Assembly (NCBI GenBank): GCA_046316615.1
Contig: JBKDAN010000012.1
Coordinates: 62,001 to 126,000, forward strand
Reading direction: 5' to 3'
Origin: BJHL01 sp040378885
GTDB lineage: Bacteria; Planctomycetota; Phycisphaerae; Phycisphaerales; UBA1924
DNA length: 64,000 bases
Position 1 is the stretch's first letter. Each line of letters begins with the position of its first letter. The notes under the pieces were generated by a model. It ran no database searches. It was given only the letters and a program-made list of their open reading frames with translations, and was not told the origin of the DNA. Made by a program: the position numbers and the translations under genes. Shown here one piece after another: positions 7,365-15,908 of this stretch.

Positions 7365-9563
7365 GTGAGCGATCGCGAGAAAAGTTGTCATGTGAAGCCG
7401 ACGGGTGGCAAGTCGGTGTCCTTGCCTGTGCTGGCTTCGACGGCTGAGGGCGGTACGGACGCAGCCAGCAGCGGCAAAACGCACGGCAAGGTGAAGAAGA
7501 GCAAGGCCAGCAAGTGGCGTGCAGTCACGCTGATTGCCGTTCACGTGGCGATGGGGCTCCACCTGCTGCAGTGGATTCGCGACGGCGTGACGGTGTCTCC
7601 TGTGGAGCCCAGCGAGTCGATGTACGCGCTGGAAGCGGGCGAAGTGAACGCGGGTTTCATTTTCTTCATTTGCGCGCTGGTTGCGACGTTTCTGCTGGGA
7701 CGACTGTTCTGTGGGTGGGGCTGTCACATCATCGCGCTGCAGGATTTGTGCAGCACGATCATGATGAAGCTTGGCGTGCGCCCCAAGCCGTTTCGCTCGC
7801 GACTCTTGGTGTGGGTGCCGTTGATTCTGGCGATTTACATGTTCGTGTGGCCCACGGTGCGCCGCGAAGGTCTGCAGCGCTACGTGCGGGAAGGCACGCA
7901 GATCGCGGTGTCAGCGATGGCTGGGCCAAGCTACGAGCAGGGGCCTGCTGCGTTGCTGCGTGAGGAAGCGGTGAAGTACGCTCGCGCACCGCTACCGATA
8001 TGGATGGGGCAGACACAGCCGTTTCCCGGGTTTCGCAACGCGCTGGTCAAGGAGAACTTCTGGGAGACTTTCGCACCGTGGTATGTGGCGATTCCGTTCC
8101 TGGGGTTCTGCTGTTTCGCGATCGTGTACTTCCTGGGCAATAAAGGATTTTGCACATACGGCTGTCCGTACGGCGGCTTCTTCGGTCCGGTTGATCGTGT
8201 GAGCGTGGGACGCATCGTGGTGAACGACAAGTGCGAGGGCTGCGGCCATTGCACTGCAGTGTGCACCAGTAACGTGCGCGTACACCAGGAAGTGCGGGAC
8301 TACGGGCAGGTTGTCGATCCGGGCTGCATGAAGTGTCTGGACTGCGTGAGTGTGTGCCCCAACAACGCGCTTTCGTACAAGCTTGGCAAGCCTGCGTTCC
8401 TTGTGCAGCCACGGACAGAAGAAGCTCGCGCGGGCAAGGTGCGCAAGCCTGAGTACGACCTGTCGCTGGGCTGGGAACTTGCAGCCAGCGTGCTCTTTCT
8501 TGCATTCTTTCTCGCGTTTCGCGGCGCGTGGAACTCGGTGCCCATGCTGATGGCAGTCGCCATGGCAGGCTGCTTGACATTCTGTGTGTGGAAAGTCGTG
8601 CAGATGGTGCGCGTTGCCAATGTGCGCGTGCAAAGCCTGCAACTGCGCGTCAAGGGAAAGGCCACGCTGACTGGCCGGTTGTTTGTCGTGTTCACATTGG
8701 CGAGCGTCGTGCTCGCGGGCTGGTGCGGCTGGGTTCGTGGCACGCAGGCGTATGCCGAAGCTCTGGACCATCGTGTGATCACGCCCGAGGAAGTGGTCTT
8801 CTCGCCGAGGTATGTGCCAGACGCGGAACAGAAGGCCATTGCCGAGCGATCGATTGCCTTCATGACCAGTGCGGGTGCGCGTGAAGATGGCGGCTGGGGC
8901 TGGGACCTTCAGCCAGCGCAACTGACTCGGCTGGGCTGGCTCGCAGCGGTTGCAGGTGACTTGCCCAAGGCTGAGGTGTACCTGCGTCGGGCGTTGGAAG
9001 GCGGGCGGCCCAACGAGGCGATGGTGGTGGGGTTCCGACGTGTGCTTGCGTTGCAAGGCAAGACCAACGCGGACCTCAACGCCGCGATGGCGGAAGTGCT
9101 GGTGAAGCGCCCGGACGCGGACAACGTGCGCGTGGCCGGGGCGTTTGGCATGTTGCAGCAAGGCAAGCGAGCGGAGTTTGAAGCCGAACTCGGCAAGGCG
9201 CTTGAGCGAGGCCGGCACGGTGACGAACAGGCGCAGCGCCGAGCAATTGAGACCCTGGCTCAACTGGCGGCGAATGAGGGCAACCAGGCGGCGTTTGCGG
9301 ACGTGACGGCGCGGCTGGACAAGCTGATCGAGCTGCGGCCATCGGTGGGTGGGTTGCGAGAGGTGCGAGCGGGGTTTGCCGCAGGACAGGGCGACCTGCC
9401 TGGCGCGGAGAAGTGGCTGCGCGAGGCGATCGAGCACGCACCCCGCAGTGTGTCGTACTGGAAGCAACTCGAGCAGGTGCTGGTGGAATTGGGCCGCGAT
9501 GCCGAGGCCCGCGAGGCCGGACGCACCGCGGCGGTGCATGCAAGGCGTTACGCGACTTGGTGA
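7365..9563 (+). CDS. NapH/CcoG-like polyferredoxin fused to a TPR domain
   Basis: This 732-residue membrane protein has several transmembrane segments (about residues 53-72, 97-115, 147-165, 240-258, then two near 385-420 and one near 455). C-G-W-G-C-H at 116-121 and C-x3-C-P at 263-268 match the NapH/NosR/CcoG polyferredoxin family. Two complete 4Fe-4S ligand sets follow: C290/C293/C296/C300 and C321/C324/C327/C331. After the last membrane segment there is a ~260-residue tetratricopeptide-like region rich in A/L/E. Family members pass electrons across or along the membrane. The TPR tail is unusual and suggests a partner-binding role. The start is GTG 7365, or possibly GTG 7392 with a weak GAGAAAAG site. 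Confidence 0.82.
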   Translation: MSDREKSCHVKPTGGKSVSLPVLASTAEGGTDAASSGKTHGKVKKSKASKWRAVTLIAVHVAMGLHLLQWIRDGVTVSPVEPSESMYALEAGEVNAGFIFFICALVATFLLGRLFCGWGCHIIALQDLCSTIMMKLGVRPKPFRSRLLVWVPLILAIYMFVWPTVRREGLQRYVREGTQIAVSAMAGPSYEQGPAALLREEAVKYARAPLPIWMGQTQPFPGFRNALVKENFWETFAPWYVAIPFLGFCCFAIVYFLGNKGFCTYGCPYGGFFGPVDRVSVGRIVVNDKCEGCGHCTAVCTSNVRVHQEVRDYGQVVDPGCMKCLDCVSVCPNNALSYKLGKPAFLVQPRTEEARAGKVRKPEYDLSLGWELAASVLFLAFFLAFRGAWNSVPMLMAVAMAGCLTFCVWKVVQMVRVANVRVQSLQLRVKGKATLTGRLFVVFTLASVVLAGWCGWVRGTQAYAEALDHRVITPEEVVFSPRYVPDAEQKAIAERSIAFMTSAGAREDGGWGWDLQPAQLTRLGWLAAVAGDLPKAEVYLRRALEGGRPNEAMVVGFRRVLALQGKTNADLNAAMAEVLVKRPDADNVRVAGAFGMLQQGKRAEFEAELGKALERGRHGDEQAQRRAIETLAQLAANEGNQAAFADVTARLDKLIELRPSVGGLREVRAGFAAGQGDLPGAEKWLREAIEHAPRSVSYWKQLEQVLVELGRDAEAREAGRTAAVHARRYATW

Positions 9564-9809
9564 AATACCCGTGTTTCCGGGACTTCCAATGGGTTTTGGA
9601 CGTCCGTGGATGCCGGCCCGAGAAAAATCTTTTTCCAGAGAACGAAAAATCAGGCTAGCAGCATCCGGAGTTTGTGGTAGAGTGTAAACATGGCACACCC
9701 GTGACGGACGCGGGTGAGCCTTTCGTGTCGTCGGTGGTCGCCGGCGGTGCTCTCGTGGGCTTTGGTTCTCTTGTGTCCCTTCTGGGACGGCCGTGAGGAG
9801 CTTTTGAAC
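9564..9809. other. 246-base gap upstream of first dockerin-repeat gene
   Basis: No gene is supported. An AT-rich patch near 9619-9650 (agaaaaatctttttcc, then gaaaaatc) stands out from the GC-rich surroundings and is the likely promoter zone for the gene at 9810. That gene has a good GTGAGGAGC ribosome site. No clear intrinsic terminator for the preceding gene was seen. Confidence 0.4.
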
Positions 9810-11417
9810 ATGGCGCAGAACGTGAACAAACTTGGTGTGGCCAGCGTGCTGGCGGTTGCAATGTGCGCAGGGATGGCGATGGGCCAGCCGCGCACCCAAG
9901 GTCCTGACGTGATCGTTGGCGATCTGTCTGACTGGGCGTCGTACGCCCCCTTTGACCCGGATGGTGCGGGCGCTTCGCCGCTGATCCACGCGTACGCAAT
10001 CGGCACGACGAGCTGCAACATCGGCACCGCCCTGCTGGACTGGTACACGACCGGCACCGCAACGGCTCAGAACCCCGTCAATCACCATCCGGTCATCGGT
10101 CAGAACCTGTACCGTTATCGCCCGGTCGTTCTGCGTGACTCGGTCACGGGCGTGCCGATCAGCACGACGCCGGTCGGCCAGTTCGAGCAGATCGGCCAGA
10201 GCTGGCTGAAGCACGGCTTCACCGCACTCAGCCAGAGCCTCTGCCATCCGTGCGTGACGACGGACAGCACCGGCGCGACGCTCGACCCAACCTGCAGCGA
10301 CCCCTATGTGGCCAGCCTCAACGGCAGCCAATCGCGCCTCGGGCCGCGTTTCCAAGTCAACGCTTTCACGGGTATCTATCCGTACCCGGTCACGGGCGTG
10401 CCCACCGTGCCCAGCACAACGACGGGCGGCAGCATCTTCCGCCGTCTGCAGGTGCTCCGCACCGACCTCGATCCCGCTCTGAACTCGGGCGCGATCTACT
10501 TCGGCGAAGGCCAGTACATCACGCAGGACGACCACCCCGCTGAAACGAACATCGGTACGGTCGCCAACCCCATCTGGGTTAAGAACGCGTGGAACAACGT
10601 CAGCTGGCGCCGCGCGAACTACACGTTCAGCAGCGCGACGACGAGCAGCGGGACGTTCTCGTGGAATGGCTCCACCCAGCGTCTGCAAAGCGTTCTCTTT
10701 GGATGGAAGAGCGTGCAGCCCACCGTGCAGATCGTCAACGTTGACGTGCCCTCGGCTCCTCTGCCCGGCACGAACGTGCCTGCTGAAGGTCGCTTCCAGA
10801 TTGGCTACAACGTGACCGATTTGGGCAACGGCAAGTGGTACTACGAGTACATGGTGTACAACATGTTCAGCGATCGCTCAGCCGGCTCGTTCGCGATCAA
10901 CATCGCGGGTGATGGCTCGTGCGTCGATGTCAACAACATCGGCTTCAAGGACGTCTTCTACCACAGCGGCGAGCCCTATAACGGCACCGACTGGGCGAGC
11001 AGCAAGTCCAACAGCCAGGTGAAGTGGGAAGTGACCGAATCGTTTGCCCAGAACGCTAACGCGAACGCGCTGCGTTGGGGCACGAGCTACACGTTCCGCT
11101 TTGTCTCCGATCGCGCTCCGGTCGCTGGCACCGCCACGATCGGTTTGTTCAAGCCCGCAACGGCTCTGAGCACGGTTGGTAGCGTTGATGCTCAGGTCAT
11201 GGTTCCCAGCGGCGGCAACTGCGGCTGCGATCTTGACTACAACAACAACGCCGTCTTCCCCGAAGACCAAGACGTGGTTGACTTCTTCAACGTCTTGGCA
11301 GGCGGCGAGTGCACGGGTTGCGACAGCATCGACTTCAACCGCAACGGCGTCTTCCCCGAAGACCAGGACGTGGTTGACTTCTTCAACGTGCTGGCTGGCG
11401 GCGACTGCCCGTATTGA
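9810..11417 (+). CDS. secreted protein with C-terminal paired dockerin-like repeats (1)
   Basis: This 535-residue protein has a clear signal peptide (K-L-G-V-A-S-V-L-A-V-A-M-C-A-G-M-A-M-G-Q) and a ribosome site, GAGGAGC, upstream of ATG 9810. The body is aromatic- and Asn/Ser/Thr-rich, beta-structured, and not assignable to a known enzyme family by eye. The last ~64 residues hold two copies of a repeat of the form C-D-x-D-x-N-x-N-x-V-F-P-E-D-Q-D-V-V-D-F-F-x-V-L-A-G-G. It resembles the calcium loop of EF-hand/dockerin modules and matches what databases call a GC-type dockerin. The repeats suggest anchoring to a surface or complex. The neighbouring gene carries the same tail, so the two probably share localisation. 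The substrate or ligand is unknown. Confidence 0.85.
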   Translation: MAQNVNKLGVASVLAVAMCAGMAMGQPRTQGPDVIVGDLSDWASYAPFDPDGAGASPLIHAYAIGTTSCNIGTALLDWYTTGTATAQNPVNHHPVIGQNLYRYRPVVLRDSVTGVPISTTPVGQFEQIGQSWLKHGFTALSQSLCHPCVTTDSTGATLDPTCSDPYVASLNGSQSRLGPRFQVNAFTGIYPYPVTGVPTVPSTTTGGSIFRRLQVLRTDLDPALNSGAIYFGEGQYITQDDHPAETNIGTVANPIWVKNAWNNVSWRRANYTFSSATTSSGTFSWNGSTQRLQSVLFGWKSVQPTVQIVNVDVPSAPLPGTNVPAEGRFQIGYNVTDLGNGKWYYEYMVYNMFSDRSAGSFAINIAGDGSCVDVNNIGFKDVFYHSGEPYNGTDWASSKSNSQVKWEVTESFAQNANANALRWGTSYTFRFVSDRAPVAGTATIGLFKPATALSTVGSVDAQVMVPSGGNCGCDLDYNNNAVFPEDQDVVDFFNVLAGGECTGCDSIDFNRNGVFPEDQDVVDFFNVLAGGDCPY

Positions 11418-11511
11418 TCGGCCATGATCGGGTCGGATAAGTCGCTTGCGAGCTTCGTCTGTGAACCGATTGTCCGCAACTGTCGAAAGTTGTCAGACGA
11501 AAGGGCACAGG

Positions 11512-12408
11512 ATGACACTCTCAGGCACCATGCGACCCTTCACGAAACTTCTGACGGCCGGAGCGATTTGCCTCGCTCCGGCCGTTTGTTTTGCGCAGAC
11601 GACACTGGAGTTCACCGCTTCCGCGGATGCCACGCTGTACGAAAGTTCGGTTGCGAGCCCGCTGGCAAACGGCGCCGGTGAATACGTGTTCATTGGGACA
11701 AACTCGCTGTCTTCCACCCGTCGGACGCTGCTGCGATTTGATCTTGCGGCGATTCCGCCGGGCAGTGCGATCGTGTCGGTGCAACTGCAGCTTGATGTCA
11801 ATCAGGCTGCCAATGCGGCGCCCTTGCCGGCAACGCTTCACCGCGTGAGCCGCGCGTGGTGCGAGGGACCGACGATTCCGCTTGGCGCGCAGGGCGGTGG
11901 CGCGGCGGCGCAGCCGGGGGATGCGACGTGGCACGCTTCGTGTCAGGGCAGCGCTGTGTGGACCACGCCTGGCGGTGACTTTGACGGGATGGTGCTGACG
12001 TCTGCGCTCGTGGGCGGTCCGGCCAAGGTGACATGGCCTACGAGCCCGGCGTTCGAGGCGGCGGTGCAGTCGTGGGTTGATTCGCCGGCGACCAATCTGG
12101 GGCTTGTGCTCCGCGGGGATGAGGCCGCCGACGGGACCGCCAAGCGGATGCTCAGCCGCGAAACCAGCGGCGAGGGCAAACGGCCGCGTCTCATCGTGAG
12201 CTTCACGCGACCGACATTCTGTGACGGGATCGACTTCAACAACAATGGCGTCTTCCCGGAAGATCAGGATGTCATTGATTTCTTCAGTGTGCTTTCAGGT
12301 GCTGAGTGCGCCGCGTGCAGCGACATCGACTTCAACAACAACGGCGTGTACCCCGAAGATCAGGACGTGATCGACTTCTTCACCGTGCTTGCGGGCGGGG
12401 CTTGCTGA
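11512..12408 (+). CDS. secreted DNRLRE-domain protein with paired dockerin-like repeats (2)
   Basis: The 298-residue product starts at ATG 11512 after AAAGGGCACAGG; an inner ATG at 11530 is an alternative. A signal peptide (L-L-T-A-G-A-I-C-L-A-P-A-V-C-F-A-Q) is followed by a ~190-residue beta domain. That domain carries features of DNRLRE/CBM96-type modules: R-R-T-L-L-R-F-D-L-A-A-I-P, then paired strands, a 'HRVSRAWCEG' segment and a closing R-P-R-L-I-V-S-F. Such modules are carbohydrate- or surface-binding in other bacteria. Residues ~237-298 hold two dockerin-like repeats (D-F-N-N-N-G-V-F/Y-P-E-D-Q-D-V-I-D-F-F). The gene follows the related one by 94 bases and is probably expressed with it. 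Confidence 0.85.
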   Translation: MTLSGTMRPFTKLLTAGAICLAPAVCFAQTTLEFTASADATLYESSVASPLANGAGEYVFIGTNSLSSTRRTLLRFDLAAIPPGSAIVSVQLQLDVNQAANAAPLPATLHRVSRAWCEGPTIPLGAQGGGAAAQPGDATWHASCQGSAVWTTPGGDFDGMVLTSALVGGPAKVTWPTSPAFEAAVQSWVDSPATNLGLVLRGDEAADGTAKRMLSRETSGEGKRPRLIVSFTRPTFCDGIDFNNNGVFPEDQDVIDFFSVLSGAECAACSDIDFNNNGVYPEDQDVIDFFTVLAGGAC

Positions 12409-12433
12409 GTGATTGCAGATTGATCAAGCTATG

Positions 12434-12460
12434 AAAAAACCGGCGCTGATAGCGCCGGTT
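12434..12460 (-). terminator. intrinsic terminator after the desaturase gene
   Basis: A perfect 10-bp stem (AACCGGCGCT/AGCGCCGGTT, 12438-12447 and 12451-12460) with a 3-base loop is followed on the minus strand by a run of six T. It ends the leftward desaturase gene. On the plus strand it has no T-run but may still help stop the dockerin-repeat transcript. Confidence 0.85.
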
Positions 12461-12482
12461 CGGGGTTGATGCGTGACGACGT

Positions 12483-13523
12483 TCAGGCTGCCTTCTTCGT
12501 CGACTTGGCCGCTTGGCGTTCCTTGCTGGGCACCTTGATGTCCCAGGTCAGACCTACGAGGCTCATGGTCTTGATGACCACATAGCTGAGGTCAAACTGC
12601 CACCAACGCAGGCCGTGGCGGGCGCTGGTCGGGAAGGCGTGGTGGGTGTTGTGCCAACCTTCGCCCAGTGCGAGGATGCCCATGACGGGGTTGTTGCGGC
12701 TCTCGTCGTGGCTGACGAATTCCTTCGCGCCCCAGATATGGCACACGCTGTTGACGCTCCAGGTGACGTGGTGCACCCAGAACATGCGCACCGCGCCGCC
12801 CCACAGGAAGCCCAGCAGCACGCCAGCCCAGCTCTGCGTGATGACACCTGCGATGATGCCGGGGGCAAGCAGGCCGACCCAGACCCAGAAGCGCCACTGA
12901 TTGGCGACAGCGACCAGCAACTGGTCCTTCATGAGGTCGGGCACATAGCGCTTGTAGTCGGGTTCTTCTTCCGCATTGCGGATGAACCAGCCCATGTGGG
13001 CGTGATAGAAGCCCTTCAGAAAGCCACCAAAGGTTGAGGGCAGCTCGCCGTCATCGGGGTGATGGTGGGGGCTGTGCGGATCGTCTTCCGCGTCGCTATG
13101 GCTGTGGTGCTTGCGGTGCCATGCGCACCACTCCAGCAACTGTCCTTCGCCAGCCATGCTGCCCGCGACGGCCCAGAACCACGTCATGACGCGAGATGTG
13201 CCGAAGCTCTTGTGCGTGAAGAGTCGGTGGTAACCAATCGTGATGCCCAGACCAGTGATGGCGTACATCACGAAGAACAGCGTGAGATAGAGCCAGCCGA
13301 AGCCAAAGCCCCACGTCGCGACCATGGCGCCGACCACGGCAAGGGCAGGAGCAACCACACCGACGAGATTCCAGACTTGCAACTTGCGAGGAATCTTGAT
13401 GGGGACGTAGCTTGGACTGTTCTCGGGAATGACCGGATCAGCGGTCGGATCGAAGACTTCGTTGGGTGCTTTGGGATTGAACGTGGGAATGACGGAGGGC
13501 GTGTTGAGGGGAATCTGTGTCAT
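12483..13523 (-). CDS. acyl-CoA/acyl-lipid delta-9-type fatty acid desaturase
   Basis: The 346-residue length and the three histidine boxes define an integral-membrane desaturase: H-R-L-F-T-H, H-R-K-H-H-S-H-S-D, and W-H-N-T-H-H near the C-terminus. These ligate the di-iron centre that introduces a double bond, usually at C9, into acyl chains. Hydrophobic pairs flank the boxes, as in the family (about residues 55-95 and 205-235). An extra His/Asp-rich loop follows the second box. The C-terminus is lysine-rich. It is the only gene of its transcription unit, closed by the terminator at 12434-12460. The role is likely membrane fluidity control. The electron donor is not encoded nearby. Confidence 0.92.
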   Translation of the reverse strand: MTQIPLNTPSVIPTFNPKAPNEVFDPTADPVIPENSPSYVPIKIPRKLQVWNLVGVVAPALAVVGAMVATWGFGFGWLYLTLFFVMYAITGLGITIGYHRLFTHKSFGTSRVMTWFWAVAGSMAGEGQLLEWCAWHRKHHSHSDAEDDPHSPHHHPDDGELPSTFGGFLKGFYHAHMGWFIRNAEEEPDYKRYVPDLMKDQLLVAVANQWRFWVWVGLLAPGIIAGVITQSWAGVLLGFLWGGAVRMFWVHHVTWSVNSVCHIWGAKEFVSHDESRNNPVMGILALGEGWHNTHHAFPTSARHGLRWWQFDLSYVVIKTMSLVGLTWDIKVPSKERQAAKSTKKAA

Positions 13524-13741
13524 GAACGTGCCGGCCTTGGCTCTCCGAAAGAAATCAATTCATGCGGCTCGCGGGAGGGAGGGCGGGTCGCATCATCAAC
13601 GCAGTAAACGCTAGGCAGAGGAATCGGACCGATGCGTGAGAAAAGTACAAAATGCTCGTGAACTCGGGAAAGTGTGGGACAAAGAGGGGGCTTGCGGTCC
13701 GACAAGCCGTACGTGCTTGGGGCATGCAGGTTTGGTGATCC

Positions 13742-13747
13742 TACAAT
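13742..13747 (+). promoter_or_regulatory. -10-like TACAAT box 9 bases before rimO start
   Basis: TACAAT is one base from the TATAAT consensus and ends 9 bases before ATG 13757. There is no Shine-Dalgarno site, and a weak TTGGGG sits at 13717-13722. The start point would fall within about 3 bases of the ATG. Confidence 0.42.
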
Positions 13748-13756
13748 CAATGTTCC

Positions 13757-15415
13757 ATGGCTTCCAAAGGCATTCGCACTATCTCGTTCGTCAGTCTGGG
13801 CTGTCCGAAGAATCTTGTTGACAGCGAGAAGATGCTGGGTTTGCTTGCCGAGAGCGGCTTGACGCCTGTCAGCAGCCAGCAGGAGGACTTCGGTGGGGCT
13901 GACGCGGTTGTTGTGAACACGTGTGGTTTTCTTGAAGCCAGCAAAGAAGAAAGTCTGGGGGTTATCAAAGAAGCGATCGCGGCCAAGGAAGCTGGCAGCG
14001 TCAAACGCGTGATTGTCGCGGGCTGTCTGGTGCAGCGCCACCGCGCGAAGATGCTGGAGTGGGCGCCGGGAATTGACGCGATGGTGGGGGTATTTGATCG
14101 CGACAAGATTGTTGACGCGGTGATGGGCGGCGCGGATGGGCAAGCGAAATCGCGAGCAGAAGCCGCGCGGCGGCTGCCCAAAGCCGGAGAGTCGCCCAAG
14201 TACTGGATTGCAGGCAATGCACTGGTTGCGGCCGATGAGCGAGGCCTCAAGACGACAGGGCTGACGGTCAACGGCAAGGACGGCAAGGGCATCGGCTACT
14301 TTGAAGACGACTCGTCGCGACTGCGGCTGACGCCTCGCCATTACGCGTACCTGCGCATCAGCGAAGGGTGCAACCAGAACTGTGCTTTCTGCACCATTCC
14401 GAGCATTCGTGGCAAGATGCGCAGCAAGGGGCCTGACGCGATTCTGCAAGAAGCACGCGAACTGCTGCTCGACGGTGCGCACGAACTGCTGCTGATCGGT
14501 CAGGACACGACGAGTTATGGTGATGACATCGGCCTCGGTCTGGCGAATGCGAAGAAAGAGAAGTTCTCCAGTGGGCTGCCTCGCATTCTCAAGCAGCTTT
14601 CTGATACGGTGCGCGACACGAGCGGCCAAGGCTGGCTGCGATTGATGTACGCGTATCCGACCAACTTCAGCGATGAGATCATCGATGCGATGGCGGAGTT
14701 GTGCGCGAATGGGCACTTGATTCCCTACCTCGATATTCCGCTGCAGCACGCCAGTGACAACATGCTCAAGGCGATGCGTCGCAACGTTACGCGCAAACAG
14801 CAGGAGCAGCTCATCACGAAGCTGAAGAAGAAGATTCCCGGATTTGCGGTCCGCACGACGTTCATCAGCGGCTTCCCGGGTGAGACGCAGGACGACCATG
14901 AGCAGCTCGTGGAGTTCGTCAGCGAGATGGACTTTGAGAACGTCGGCGTGTTTGAGTACAGCCATGAAGATGGCACCGTGGCAGGCACGATGGAGAAGGA
15001 CCCCAAGCTCGCGGTGCCCGCGGAAGTCAAGGCCGAACGTCGCAACGAAGTGATGGAAGCGCAGCAGAAGCTGGTCTTCGCGCGAAACGAAGCGCTCGCC
15101 GCGAAGTTCGATGAGAAGCACCCGCTTGACAAGCAAGGCAAAGCCAAGGGCCAGCTCGTCGATGTCATTGTCGATGCCGCTCTTCGTACCAGCGGTCGCA
15201 AGACGACCGGCGTGAGCGACGGTGGCAAGCTGTATCAGGGACGCACGAAGAGCCAGGCTCCGCAGATCGACGGCGTCACGTTCGTCCAGAGCAAGGACAA
15301 GCTTGCGAGTGGCGAAGTGTTGCGATGCGTGATCGTTGGCTGGGATGGCTACGACTTGGTAGCCAAGCCCGTGAGTGAGCTTGAGAAGAAGGTCGCGCTG
15401 AAGGTTCTGCGCTGA
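13757..15415 (+). CDS. rimO: ribosomal protein S12 methylthiotransferase RimO
   Basis: This radical-SAM enzyme adds a methylthio group to an aspartate of ribosomal protein S12. The N-terminal MTTase domain carries the three cluster cysteines C16 (S-L-G-C-P-K-N), C56 (N-T-C-G-F) and C90 (A-G-C). The radical-SAM motif is C205-x3-C209-x2-C212. The C-terminal part (~430-552) is the TRAM domain, which contacts the substrate. S-L-G-C-P-K-N is typical of RimO rather than MiaB. At 552 residues it is about 110 longer than usual. Part of the excess is a ~70-residue stretch between the two domains (about 123-192), and part is in the TRAM region. It stands alone, divergent from the desaturase. Confidence 0.93.
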   Translation: MASKGIRTISFVSLGCPKNLVDSEKMLGLLAESGLTPVSSQQEDFGGADAVVVNTCGFLEASKEESLGVIKEAIAAKEAGSVKRVIVAGCLVQRHRAKMLEWAPGIDAMVGVFDRDKIVDAVMGGADGQAKSRAEAARRLPKAGESPKYWIAGNALVAADERGLKTTGLTVNGKDGKGIGYFEDDSSRLRLTPRHYAYLRISEGCNQNCAFCTIPSIRGKMRSKGPDAILQEARELLLDGAHELLLIGQDTTSYGDDIGLGLANAKKEKFSSGLPRILKQLSDTVRDTSGQGWLRLMYAYPTNFSDEIIDAMAELCANGHLIPYLDIPLQHASDNMLKAMRRNVTRKQQEQLITKLKKKIPGFAVRTTFISGFPGETQDDHEQLVEFVSEMDFENVGVFEYSHEDGTVAGTMEKDPKLAVPAEVKAERRNEVMEAQQKLVFARNEALAAKFDEKHPLDKQGKAKGQLVDVIVDAALRTSGRKTTGVSDGGKLYQGRTKSQAPQIDGVTFVQSKDKLASGEVLRCVIVGWDGYDLVAKPVSELEKKVALKVLR

Positions 15416-15491
15416 TCCCGGCAGCTGACGTTGCCTGCGTGCAGCGTTCACCTATCAGCAATCGCCGAATGATGGCAAAGTCAGGGCCGCA

Positions 15492-15692
15492 TCACGCCGC
15501 GCGAGCACGCATCGCGTCGATGACGCGATTGGTGCGCTGTTCGTTCTTGTAGTCCATCACGATGAGTGATGCGTGGACCACGCCCGGAATCCAGCCGAGC
15601 AACGTCAGGATGATGTTGATGAAGCCCTGCAGCACGCGGCCCGTGCTGAAGACGGCGACTGGCGGAAGCAGGATGGCAAGCAGGTAACGCAT
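15492..15692 (-). CDS. YqaE/Pmp3-family small membrane protein
   Basis: This 66-residue peptide has two hydrophobic helices, M-R-Y-L-L-A-I-L-L-P-P-V-A-V-F and I-N-I-I-L-T-L-L-G-W-I-P-G-V-V-H-A. The P-P-V-A and L-x-x-L-G-W-I-P-G-x-x-H-A pattern is that of Pmp3/YqaE proteins, which affect membrane potential and salt or cold tolerance in other organisms. The start at 15692 was chosen over a longer frame because a CCGAGG ribosome site precedes it and it begins at the first helix. It is convergent with rimO and divergent from yidC. Confidence 0.82.
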   Translation of the reverse strand: MRYLLAILLPPVAVFSTGRVLQGFINIILTLLGWIPGVVHASLIVMDYKNEQRTNRVIDAMRARAA

Positions 15693-15908
15693 GGGGAACC
15701 TCGGATGGAAGCCGACGCGAATCGGCGTGTGTGTCAAGAAGTCATTGGGGATCGGGCTCGCGTGATTTCGCGCTTCCAGCGTGGGTTTTTCGGCGTCTAT
15801 TCGCGCTTGTGACGGGGCTTGCTTCTATCCTTGCTTTCGATTTTCCGGACGCACCTTTGCGTGTGTGGGCGCAGAAGCAAAGCCCGCCGCGCCGCTTGAT
15901 TGGTCATC

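Noticed and set aside
7992..10688. 898-residue minus-strand open frame
   Set aside because: It is antisense to the polyferredoxin and first dockerin-repeat genes, crosses their intergenic region, is H/R/Q-rich and has no family motif.
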